DNA from: Anaerolineae bacterium
GTDB lineage: Bacteria > Chloroflexota > Anaerolineae > Anaerolineales > E44-bin32
Direction: 5' to 3'
DNA: 7,919 nt
Assembly (NCBI GenBank): GCA_030673735.1
Contig: DAOVIK010000065.1
Location: 1-7,919 of the forward strand
Below, piece after piece: positions 1 through 5,690 of this stretch. Below the pieces are notes generated by a model, which worked only from the letters and a program-made list of their open reading frames with translations, had not been told where the DNA came from and did no database searches. Every line of letters begins with the position of its first letter. Within the stretch, counting starts at the first letter, position 1. The translations under genes were made by a program, and so were the position numbers.

Positions 1-120
1 AAGAGGTTCTGGGGCAGGGATCTCAGGGGCAAGAGGCTCTGGGGTAGGGATCTCTTGGGCAGGAGGCTCTGGGGCAGGGGTCTCTGAGGAAGGTGCCGCT
101 GGAGCAATCTCCTCTGGGCC
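1..120 (-). repeat. 30-bp tandem repeat coding for 10-residue Pro/Glu repeats
   Basis: Units 1-30, 31-60 and 61-90 align without gaps; each plus-strand copy has a core like GAGGCTCTGGGGCAGGG. A degenerate fourth unit covers 91-120. The period is a multiple of three, so copies can be gained or lost without breaking the frame of the protein on the minus strand. The array may continue beyond position 1. Confidence 0.85.
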
Positions 121-414
121 GAGTATCAAATCGTCGATGAATGCAGGCAGGACCACTTCGCCCAGCTCGGCAAGGTGCTGCTCGTGGGCGCGCAACAGCT
201 CGCGCACAGCGCGGAGCTGCCCGGCGCTGATGTGCCCCTCGCAGTAAGCGATGGCCGCGGAATACAAGCGCTTTCGAGCCTTCTGCAGATGCTCGAGCGC
301 TTCTTGATTCTCGGGCTGTCTCTCGACTTTGGGTTCTCCGGCGGTGATCTCAGTTTCTTGGGATGTCAGCGAGTCGTGATCCAGCCCCCCATCGGCCTTG
401 CGGCTGCTCTCCAT
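1..414 (-). CDS. Unrecognised protein with Pro/Glu-rich repeats, C-terminus outside window
   Basis: The minus-strand frame is open from an ATG at 414-412 to the window edge, giving 138 residues with no stop. An in-frame TAA lies two codons upstream (420-418), so the start must be this ATG or the TTG just before it (417-415). I see no clear Shine-Dalgarno. Residues 1-36 are polar and probably disordered. Residues 37-84 look alpha-helical and charged (the segment around EHLQKARKRLYSAAIAYCEG, then QLRAVRELLRAHEQHLAEL). From about residue 108 the chain becomes a 10-residue repeat of the type PEIPAPEPLA, matching a 30-bp DNA repeat. No family is recognised. The Pro/Glu repeat is likely an extended linker before a further domain that is not visible. 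Its upstream region is the palindrome-rich gap to the right. Confidence 0.72.
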   Translation of the reverse strand, partial: MESSRKADGGLDHDSLTSQETEITAGEPKVERQPENQEALEHLQKARKRLYSAAIAYCEGHISAGQLRAVRELLRAHEQHLAELGEVVLPAFIDDLILGPEEIAPAAPSSETPAPEPPAQEIPTPEPLAPEIPAPEPL

Positions 415-689
415 CAATTAGATGATACTGATTTCTGACGGTTTCTCTAGAAGGTAAGAGGTACCAGTATTAAATTGGAAAACAGTTGAATACAGCGGAG
501 TGCCGTCCACAATGATTGGTCATCGACCAGGTTAATCTCTTGGAGCTGGATATGCCCGTGATGCACCGCCGTCCCGAGGTACAAGTCCCTGCCCGCGCTG
601 CTCTTTCGATGCCCTATGTTCTGTTTCCATTCGCATCTCTCCTCTACCTGGGGAACCGAGAAGCCAGCCAATCCAAAATGCGCGGACAT

Positions 690-722
690 AGGTGCAACGC
701 ACTTTGGAAGTGCGTTGCACCT
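690..722. repeat. Perfect 15-bp inverted repeat (hairpin)
   Basis: The arms AGGTGCAACGCACTT and AAGTGCGTTGCACCT are exact reverse complements around a TGG loop. There is no T-run on either side, so a simple intrinsic terminator is unlikely. Together with the adjacent GTAGGG...CCCTAC element it looks like a dispersed palindromic (REP/MITE-like) repeat. Confidence 0.85.
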
Positions 723-728
723 TGGTTG

Positions 729-749
729 GTAGGGCCGAACCGCCCCTAC
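729..749. repeat. Short GTAGGGC...GCCCCTAC inverted repeat
   Basis: GTAGGGC at 729-735 pairs with GCCCCTAC at 742-749 with one bulged base, around a short GAACC-containing loop. It resembles a degenerate copy of the GTAGGGGCGGTTC/GAACCGCCCCTAC palindromes that I recall as frequent in Anaerolineae genomes. Confidence 0.55.
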
Positions 750-805
750 GAGTGTCCAAATGGGCCATGCCCGTCGTTCAGAAAGCTCTCTGAAGCGTAA
801 TCCGT

Positions 806-830
806 AGAGACGCCCCGCTGGGGCGTCTCT
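806..830. repeat. Perfect 11-bp GC-rich inverted repeat (hairpin)
   Basis: AGAGACGCCCC (806-816) and GGGGCGTCTCT (820-830) are exact reverse complements around a GCT loop. On the plus strand the 3' side reads CTCTCATT, which is only weakly pyrimidine-rich. It could be a terminator for a vanished gene or part of the dispersed repeat cluster. Confidence 0.8.
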
Positions 831-845
831 CATTCGCATGATGCA

Positions 846-895
846 GTAGGGCACACGGCCGCCTGGCCCGGGTTCCTTTCAGGGTGCGCCCCTAC
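846..895. repeat. About 50-bp element bounded by GTAGGGCAC / GTGCGCCCCTAC
   Basis: The ends form an imperfect inverted repeat: GTAGGGCAC at 846-854 against GTGCGCCCCTAC at 884-895, with two extra bases in the right arm. The interior is GC-rich and contains GGCCCGGG. It shares the GTAGGG...CCCTAC ends with the element at 729-749, so both may belong to one family. Confidence 0.5.
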
Positions 896-982
896 CAGGG
901 CCTGCTAGCCCGGGGATACGAGAGGCGAATGGGGCAGCAACGGAACATCTTGCGGCATAACGTGGACGAACACGAAACGCAT

Positions 983-1011
983 CGTGGCCCGATGTCCAAC
1001 ATCGGGCCACG
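983..1011 (-). terminator. Terminator-like hairpin after the ALDH gene
   Basis: A perfect 13-bp stem (CGTGGCCCGATGT / ACATCGGGCCACG) with a CCA loop lies about 20 bases past the TAG stop of the ALDH gene. On the minus strand the following bases read ATGCGTTTCGTGTTC, which is only mildly T-rich, so the stem is strong but the U-tract is poor. It probably marks the 3' end of the leftward transcript. Confidence 0.55.
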
Positions 1012-1031
1012 GCATGGTGAATGTGTATATG

Positions 1032-2567
1032 CTAATCGCCGAACGTGATGCCCTGCGCCAATGGCAGATCGGGCGACCAATTGATGGTGTTGGTCTGGCG
1101 GCGCATGTACGCCTTCCAGGCGTCCGAGCCGGCCTCACGGCCGCCTCCCGTCTCCTTCTCGCCGCCGAATGCGCCGCCAATCTCGGCGCCGGATGTTCCA
1201 ATGTTGACGTTGGCGATGCCGCAGTCCGAACCGGCGCAGGAGAGGAAAACCTCCACGTTGCGCATGCTATCGGTGAAGATGGCGCTGGAGAGGCCCTGGG
1301 GCACATCATTGTGCAGCGCAATCGCATCGTCGATGTTCTCATACTCGAGCAGGTACAGGATGGGGGCGAAGGTCTCCTGCTTGACGATCTCAGACTGAAC
1401 GGGCATCTTGACGATCGTGGGCTCAACGAAATTGGGGCCCAGATCGGGGAGCATGTTACCGCCCACGAGCACCTCGCCGCCGTCGGCCTTGGCCTGCTCG
1501 ATCGCCTCCATCATCTCCTCGACGACCGAGCCGTCGACCAGCGGACCCATGAGAACGCCGTCTTCAAGCGGATCCCCGATGTTCACCTGCTTGTAAGCCT
1601 CCACCAGACGCTGCGTGAGATCGCCGGCGATATCCTTTTGCATGATGATGCGGCGCGTGGACGTGCAGCGCTGCCCCGCCGTGCCCACGGCGCCGAACAG
1701 AATGGCGCGCAGGGCAAGTGGCAGATCTGCGTCCTCGGTGACGACGATGGCGTTGTTGCCGCCCAACTCGAGAATGCTGCGGCCGAAGCGCCCGGCAACG
1801 GTCTCCGAGACATGGCGTCCGATCTTGGTCGAGCCGGTGAAAGAGATCAGAGGCAGGCGCGGATCGTTGAGCAGCAGCTCACCCACATCGCGTCCGGGGC
1901 CGATGACCAGGCTTAGGATCCCCGACTGGCCGTGATCGGCCATGACTTGGTTAGAGATATGCTGCACGGCGATGGCCGTTAGCGGCGTGTAGCTGGAGGG
2001 CTTCCATAGAACCGAATCGCCGCAGGCCAGGGCAATGGCCGAATTCCAGGACCACACGGCCACAGGGAAATTGAACGCCGTGATCACGCCCACCACACCC
2101 AACGGGTGCCACTGCTCATACATGCGGTGCTTGGGGCGTTCGGAGTGCATGGTGAGCCCATAGAGCTGTCGCGAAAGGCCGACGGCAAAGTCGCAGATGT
2201 CAATCATTTCTTGCACCTCGCCATGGCCCTCGACGCGTATCTTGCCCATCTCGAGGCTGACCAGGTCGCCCAGAGGTTCCTTGGCCTCGCGCAGCGCGTT
2301 GCCCAGATCGCGCACAAGCTGGCCACGTTTGGGCGCCGGTATCTCCCGCCACTTCAGAAACCCCTCCTGGGCAGCGGAGGCCACCTTTTTGTACGTCTTG
2401 GACGTGGCCTGCTGCACCTTGGCGATCGGTTCGCCGGTGGAGGGGTTGTATGAGACCAGTTCCTTGCCCTTTGGATCCTTGATCCAGGCATCGGGCCCGG
2501 AGCATGCTCCCGCATTGAGTTCCTCGATATTCAGTTTCTTCAACAAAGCCTTGGCGGATGACATCAT
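1032..2567 (-). CDS. Aldehyde dehydrogenase, ALDH7/antiquitin type (2-aminoadipate semialdehyde dehydrogenase-like)
   Basis: A 511-residue NAD(P)+-dependent aldehyde dehydrogenase, full length for the family. The core is visible: oxyanion Asn166 in TAFNFPVAVW, Lys189 in LWKP, FTGSTKIG at 243-250, general-base Glu267 in LELGG, nucleophile Cys301 in GTAGQRCTS, and Glu398 in QETFAP. ALDH7 hallmarks include ELGGNNAI, NVNIGTSGAEIGGAFGGEK, GGGREAGSDAWK and a C-terminus ending DLPLAQGITF. By alignment from memory with human ALDH7A1, Glu120 and Arg300 match the residues that bind the aminoadipate end of the substrate. This favours alpha-aminoadipate semialdehyde/piperideine-6-carboxylate oxidation in lysine breakdown, although bacterial members also take betaine aldehyde and other aldehydes. 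AGGAG at 2576-2580 is 8 bases from the first ATG, which favours that start over the Met one codon later. It is the last gene of the leftward group, with a cytosolic product. No lysine-pathway neighbours are present. Confidence 0.93.
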   Translation of the reverse strand: MMSSAKALLKKLNIEELNAGACSGPDAWIKDPKGKELVSYNPSTGEPIAKVQQATSKTYKKVASAAQEGFLKWREIPAPKRGQLVRDLGNALREAKEPLGDLVSLEMGKIRVEGHGEVQEMIDICDFAVGLSRQLYGLTMHSERPKHRMYEQWHPLGVVGVITAFNFPVAVWSWNSAIALACGDSVLWKPSSYTPLTAIAVQHISNQVMADHGQSGILSLVIGPGRDVGELLLNDPRLPLISFTGSTKIGRHVSETVAGRFGRSILELGGNNAIVVTEDADLPLALRAILFGAVGTAGQRCTSTRRIIMQKDIAGDLTQRLVEAYKQVNIGDPLEDGVLMGPLVDGSVVEEMMEAIEQAKADGGEVLVGGNMLPDLGPNFVEPTIVKMPVQSEIVKQETFAPILYLLEYENIDDAIALHNDVPQGLSSAIFTDSMRNVEVFLSCAGSDCGIANVNIGTSGAEIGGAFGGEKETGGGREAGSDAWKAYMRRQTNTINWSPDLPLAQGITFGD

Positions 2568-2618
2568 GTTTCGTACTCCTCAAAGTGCTAATCGATAGGT
2601 CGGCATTCTACAGCACAC

Positions 2619-2638
2619 CAGACCCGAGAGAGGGTCTG
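2619..2638 (-). promoter_or_regulatory. Small hairpin between membrane-protein gene and ALDH gene
   Basis: CAGACCC and GGGTCTG (7 bp, 6-base GAGAGA loop) lie in the 121-base gap between the two minus-strand genes. No T-run follows on the minus strand. It could be an attenuator or mRNA-processing site that sets ALDH expression apart from the upstream genes. I found no convincing -35/-10 pair for a separate ALDH promoter in this gap. Confidence 0.35.
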
Positions 2639-2688
2639 CAAATCCAAGTGTATCACACGACCGGATTGGCTCTATGCCTGGCGCGTCG

Positions 2689-3207
2689 TCAACCCCACCA
2701 GCGTGCGAAGGCGTAGGCAATCCACCCTGCGATGGCCCAATACAGTATGTACTCAAAGAACGAGAAGGTGATCGCTGGGAAGGGCGTGACTCCCTGAAGG
2801 AAGGGCACTTTTTCGAGAATCCTGAGTACGTAGATCCCGAAGATATGCTCGGCGATGCCTTCCACGCCGCCCAGCAGCACGAACCATAATGCCGGCGGGC
2901 CGGGAAATCTGGTCGCCAGCCACCACATACCCAGACCAAAGCCTGCGTAGAGCAGGATGTTCAGTGGCGCCAGCCAACGCACCCATGCGGGGTAGAAGAG
3001 GCTGTAGTAGATCTTCCAGAACACGAAGATCATCGTCACGCCGAACATGCCCCAGAAGATCGCGCTCGCAGCGCCTATTGCGCGCCAGTCGCGCTGGAAC
3101 AGCTCACGATTGAAGATCAAGATCAGTGGAATCGCTGCCGCGAAGCCCAGCACGCCGAAGATGATCGTGCTATGCCAGACCTCGCGGGAAGTCAATCCTT
3201 GATACAT
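2689..3207 (-). CDS. Unrecognised integral membrane protein, about five TM segments
   Basis: A 172-residue very hydrophobic protein. Likely membrane helices are at about residues 13-32, 46-68, 79-98, 107-127 and 143-168, with short polar loops (NRELFQRDWR, TRFPGP, RILEKVPFLQ). Acidic and His residues lie inside predicted helices: Glu116, Glu120 and His121 in GGVEGIAEHIFG, and Glu152 in SFFEYILYW. Buried charges like these often serve metal, proton or substrate binding, but no family is recognised, so no function is assigned. The ATG at 3207 is the only usual start codon after an in-frame TGA upstream. It has no clear Shine-Dalgarno, and a hairpin (3216-3236) ends 8 bases before it. The stop is TGA. 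Its place between orf422 and the ALDH gene suggests co-transcription; a role in moving a metabolite for that group is only a guess. Confidence 0.8.
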   Translation of the reverse strand: MYQGLTSREVWHSTIIFGVLGFAAAIPLILIFNRELFQRDWRAIGAASAIFWGMFGVTMIFVFWKIYYSLFYPAWVRWLAPLNILLYAGFGLGMWWLATRFPGPPALWFVLLGGVEGIAEHIFGIYVLRILEKVPFLQGVTPFPAITFSFFEYILYWAIAGWIAYAFARWWG

Positions 3208-3215
3208 GGCTAGAA

Positions 3216-3236
3216 GGGCGGATCCATGATCCGCCC
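3216..3236 (-). promoter_or_regulatory. Perfect hairpin between orf422 stop and membrane-protein start
   Basis: GGGCGGATC (3216-3224) and GATCCGCCC (3228-3236) pair exactly around a three-base loop. The hairpin starts 11 bases after the orf422 stop and ends 8 bases before the next ATG, where a ribosome binding site would normally be. It may act as a weak terminator for orf422 (there is no T-run, only TTCTAG), as a block on initiation of the membrane-protein gene, or as an mRNA stabiliser. Confidence 0.5.
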
Positions 3237-3247
3237 CTCACTCCTTG

Positions 3248-4516
3248 CTACGTATGGTGCAGCTTCTGCGCGGCGATGAACGACAGGCCGCGCTCGGTGA
3301 GCGCCCAGGCAGTGCGATTTGTGGCGTCGAACTTATCCAGGAAGTTCAAGGTCATGTGTTCCCAATCGCCGGCGGCGACCACCTCCTCTTTATCCCGGAA
3401 GTAATCCAGGATGTCGGAGGGGTGATCTCGCTTCTGATCGATCTCTGGATCTCCGCCCTCGTGCTTGGCTGAGATGTTGGCGACGTGGTCGGCGATCTCG
3501 AGCAGCTCGTCGCGCCGGTTATAGGGCTGGATGACGATGCTCTTCCAGGTCTCGGTGATGTGGTGTTCGAAGCGCACGATTTCTTCGAAGTCGAGGGCCT
3601 TGCGAAACTGTGCCGTGATCTCCATGGTCTCGTTGTTCACGGAGTTGCTCCAGTTGAATCCCACCAACGGCGAGCTGCCATCCTCTCGGGAGAATAGTTT
3701 GGTGGCGAGCAGAGTCCAGAAGGCGGCGTAGGGATTGTCGTGACCCGTGAACACGCTGATCTTGTACTCGATGTCGACGCCCAGGCGGTGCAGCAGGGTT
3801 CCGACCAGGATCGTGCCCGGATTCACGTTCAAGACCTGGCGGATCCCGTAGTTGGTGTAGTAGTACAGGAATTCATCAAGCCACTTCAGAGCATGCGCAT
3901 TGGGCTGGCCGACGCCTCCGAAATACCCCGTGATGGTCTCAGGGCCTCCGAGGTGCACGTTGGAGCCGTCGGTGCCGCGCGTGTCGAGCGTCTCGACGAA
4001 GCTGGCGCCGATGATCTGCATGGCGGCGGCGAAGGCGGGAAGATCGCCATCGGCTTCCTGCTCCTTCATCTTGCGTACGCGTATGAAGCGGCCGGGCATG
4101 AGATCGTCGCGCTCGATGGCGCGCTTGGCGCCTTCGACCACCCAGGGGAAGTACTGGCAGGCGCTGAGTTCCAGCGTAACCGCGAAATCATCGGCGAACT
4201 TGATGTCCTTGGCCTTGTCGCCGAGCACTCTCTGTCGGTAGTCGGCCTCGCTGATGAAGGCGCTCTTGTCGCGCTGCTCGGCGAGCCAATCCAAATCGGC
4301 TATGAACTCCGGCTTGACCTCCTCGGTGCGCTTCCGCAGGGCGGGAAGCGATCCGGCCTCGGAGGCCTTGCTGTTGATTTCCTCGGGCGAGCCGTATTTC
4401 AGAACCACGTCGAGCAGGTCGTTGACGGCCATCATATCTGGGTCGAGCAGCACGGCGTTGATGGCCTCGAGTTGCTCGAGGGGCACCTTGAGCCGTTGGC
4501 GTAGCTTGTCTTTCAT
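3248..4516 (-). CDS. Unrecognised 422-residue soluble protein downstream of panB (orf422)
   Basis: No signal peptide or membrane segment is seen, so the product is probably a cytosolic enzyme. The N-terminal third (1-105) is charged and helical. From about 110 strand-like stretches alternate with helices (DFAVTLELSA 110-119, RFIRVRKMK 143-151, AMQIIGASFVETLDTRGTDG 165-184, IRQVLNVNPGTILVGTLLH 225-243, KISVFTGHDNPYAAFW 252-267, PLVGFNWSNSVNNETM 283-298), which fits an alpha/beta, perhaps TIM-barrel, fold. Candidate active-site patches are TRGTDGSNVHLGGPE (179-193), TGHDNPY (257-263), NWSNSVNNE (288-296) and FEHHITETW (316-324). I recognise no family. Start: GGAGGA at 4521-4526 lies 4-5 bases before the ATG; the stop is TAG. 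It follows panB by 42 bases and is surely in the same transcript. A role tied to ketopantoate, branched-chain oxo-acids or one-carbon folate is inferred from position only. Confidence 0.85.
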   Translation of the reverse strand: MKDKLRQRLKVPLEQLEAINAVLLDPDMMAVNDLLDVVLKYGSPEEINSKASEAGSLPALRKRTEEVKPEFIADLDWLAEQRDKSAFISEADYRQRVLGDKAKDIKFADDFAVTLELSACQYFPWVVEGAKRAIERDDLMPGRFIRVRKMKEQEADGDLPAFAAAMQIIGASFVETLDTRGTDGSNVHLGGPETITGYFGGVGQPNAHALKWLDEFLYYYTNYGIRQVLNVNPGTILVGTLLHRLGVDIEYKISVFTGHDNPYAAFWTLLATKLFSREDGSSPLVGFNWSNSVNNETMEITAQFRKALDFEEIVRFEHHITETWKSIVIQPYNRRDELLEIADHVANISAKHEGGDPEIDQKRDHPSDILDYFRDKEEVVAAGDWEHMTLNFLDKFDATNRTAWALTERGLSFIAAQKLHHT

Positions 4517-4558
4517 GGATTCCTCCAGATCGCCCGCGCTTGGCAGGGCGATAATTCT

Positions 4559-5416
4559 TCACTCGCTGATCAAGCGCATCAATTCCTCGTATTCCTCATC
4601 AGGCATGCCGAACCAGTTCTCCTCTTTGGGGAAGCTGCGCTTGGTGACTTCTTCAACGTATTGATTGAGTCCTTCTTGAATGACATTGCCTGCATCGGCG
4701 TAGACCTTGGCCATGCGCGGCTTGAACTTGGGATAAAGGCCAAACATGTCGTGGTAGATCAGCAGCTGGCCGTGAGCATCCAGGCCCGAGCCCAGCGCGA
4801 TGATGAAGCAGTTCTCGGCGCGCTCGGTGATGAGCTTGCACAGGCGATCTGGGACCAGCTCCAGCAGGATGGCAAAGGCGCCTGCCTCTTCCAGTGCCTT
4901 GGCATCGTCGAGGATCTTCTTGGCCTGCAGCGCTCCCTTTCCTTGGAGCTTGAATCCACCCAGCGCTCCGGCGCTCTGGGGCGTGAGCCCGAGATGCCCC
5001 ATCGCAGGGATGCCTGCAGCGACGATGCCGGCCATGCGATCGGCCATCTCCGCTCCGCCTTCGAGCTTGATGGCGTCGCAACTGGCCTCGGCCATGAACC
5101 GTCCGGCGCTGCGAATCGCGGTCTCAACGCTGGGTTGGTAGCTCATATACGGCATGTCCCCGATCAGCCAGGCGTTGGGCGATCCGCGGCGCACGGCTTG
5201 GGCGTGCCGGATCATGTCGTCCATGGTGACGGGCAGGGTGCTGTCGAAGCCAAGCATGGTCATGCCCAAGCTGTCGCCTACCAGGATCATGTCGACCTCG
5301 GCCTGCTCCTGGAAGTGGGCCGTGGGGTAGTCGTAGCAGGTGAGCATGGTAATGGGTTTGCCTTCGCTGACCTTCTTGAACAGGGCAGGAAGCGAAACCT
5401 TCTTGCGATCAGACAT
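4559..5416 (-). CDS. panB: 3-methyl-2-oxobutanoate hydroxymethyltransferase (ketopantoate hydroxymethyltransferase)
   Basis: PanB adds a hydroxymethyl group from 5,10-methylene-tetrahydrofolate to 2-oxoisovalerate, giving ketopantoate for pantothenate and CoA. It is a cytosolic Mg2+-dependent TIM barrel. With the ATG at 5416 it has 285 residues. Visible motifs: MLTCYDYPTA (24-33), VGDSLGM with Asp48, IGDMPYMSY with Asp87, IKLEGG with Lys117 and Glu119, GHLGLTPQS with His141, LLELVP with the catalytic Glu186, and HGQLLIYHD. The end differs from classical PanB: it reads FPKEENWFGMPDEEYEELM instead of FPGEEHSF. GGAGG (5423-5427) is 6 bases from this ATG and only 3 from the ATG one codon upstream; a GTG at 5461 would add 15 residues but lies upstream of that site. 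The stop is TGA. It is the first gene of the leftward group. No panC, panD or panE is nearby. Confidence 0.93.
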   Translation of the reverse strand: MSDRKKVSLPALFKKVSEGKPITMLTCYDYPTAHFQEQAEVDMILVGDSLGMTMLGFDSTLPVTMDDMIRHAQAVRRGSPNAWLIGDMPYMSYQPSVETAIRSAGRFMAEASCDAIKLEGGAEMADRMAGIVAAGIPAMGHLGLTPQSAGALGGFKLQGKGALQAKKILDDAKALEEAGAFAILLELVPDRLCKLITERAENCFIIALGSGLDAHGQLLIYHDMFGLYPKFKPRMAKVYADAGNVIQEGLNQYVEEVTKRSFPKEENWFGMPDEEYEELMRLISE

Positions 5417-5501
5417 CATCGACCTCCGGGAATTTGTGCTGGCGGCATGGGGTTCCGCCACCGGGTTGGTTCACTAGAATGAACGTAACGCATCACACCC
5501 T

Positions 5502-5530
5502 AGTCTAGGCGACAGTGGATTCTTTCACAA
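5502..5530 (-). promoter_or_regulatory. Candidate sigma-70-type promoter for panB and following genes
   Basis: On the minus strand TTGTGA (5530-5525) and TAGACT (5507-5502) are separated by exactly 17 bases; each matches 4 of 6 consensus positions. Transcription would start near 5495, leaving a leader of about 80 bases before panB. The perfect palindrome CCTAGTCTAGG (5499-5509) overlaps the -10 box and could be an operator. Confidence 0.38.
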
Positions 5531-5590
5531 GTATCATCCATCCGTGTTGATGCAGCATTCATACACTTCGGAGGACACAGGTCTCAACGC

Positions 5591-5627
5591 CTTTCACCTT
5601 TCACGCGTCAAGACCTCGGTGTAAACT
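5591..5627 (+). promoter_or_regulatory. Weak promoter candidate for the LLM oxidoreductase gene
   Basis: A direct repeat CTTTCAC-CTTTCAC (5591-5604) is followed 17 bases later by TAAACT (5622-5627), preceded by TG. The -10 match is fair, but the -35 region (TTTCAC) is poor, so an activator binding the repeat would be needed. Offered only as the best candidate in the divergent spacer. Confidence 0.2.
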
Positions 5628-5690
5628 CGAACAGCTACTGGCCTGATGTATGGCGCCGGCTGGAGCACGAAACCAAACTGAGGGATTTCG

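Larger units (their letters stand above)
415..1031. other. Long intergenic gap with palindromes, no convincing gene
   Basis: This gap separates the start of the left-edge gene from the end of the ALDH gene. Frames crossing it on both strands (for example 447-854 minus and 516-800 plus) run straight through the palindromes and resemble no protein I know, so I treat them as chance. The part next to 414 (about 460-495) is AT-rich and is the likeliest place for the promoter of the left-edge gene, but no good -35/-10 pair stands out. The hairpins at 690-722, 729-749, 806-830, 846-895 and 983-1011 are listed separately. Confidence 0.6.

Noticed and set aside
532..630. Possible 32-codon small gene on the minus strand with AGGAG (639-643) 8 bases before its ATG
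   Set aside because: The ribosome site is decent, but the peptide is low-complexity, charged and without any recognisable feature; one motif is not enough support.
447..854. 135-residue open frame on the minus strand in the left gap
   Set aside because: It translates straight through the 690-722 and 806-830 palindromes, has no known motif, and overlaps an equally long plus-strand frame; best explained by GC-rich chance and repeat translation.
690..895. CRISPR array or tRNA in the palindrome cluster
   Set aside because: No regularly spaced direct repeats and no cloverleaf with an anticodon arm or CCA end; the elements are inverted repeats of differing sequence.
984..1916. 310-residue plus-strand frame opposite the ALDH gene
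   Set aside because: It is the antisense shadow of a clearly recognised ALDH; its Leu/Ala/Gly/Asp-rich translation has no family signal.
4661..5482. 273-residue plus-strand frame opposite panB
   Set aside because: Antisense shadow of panB, whose motifs are unmistakable on the other strand; the same holds for 3740-4504 opposite orf422.
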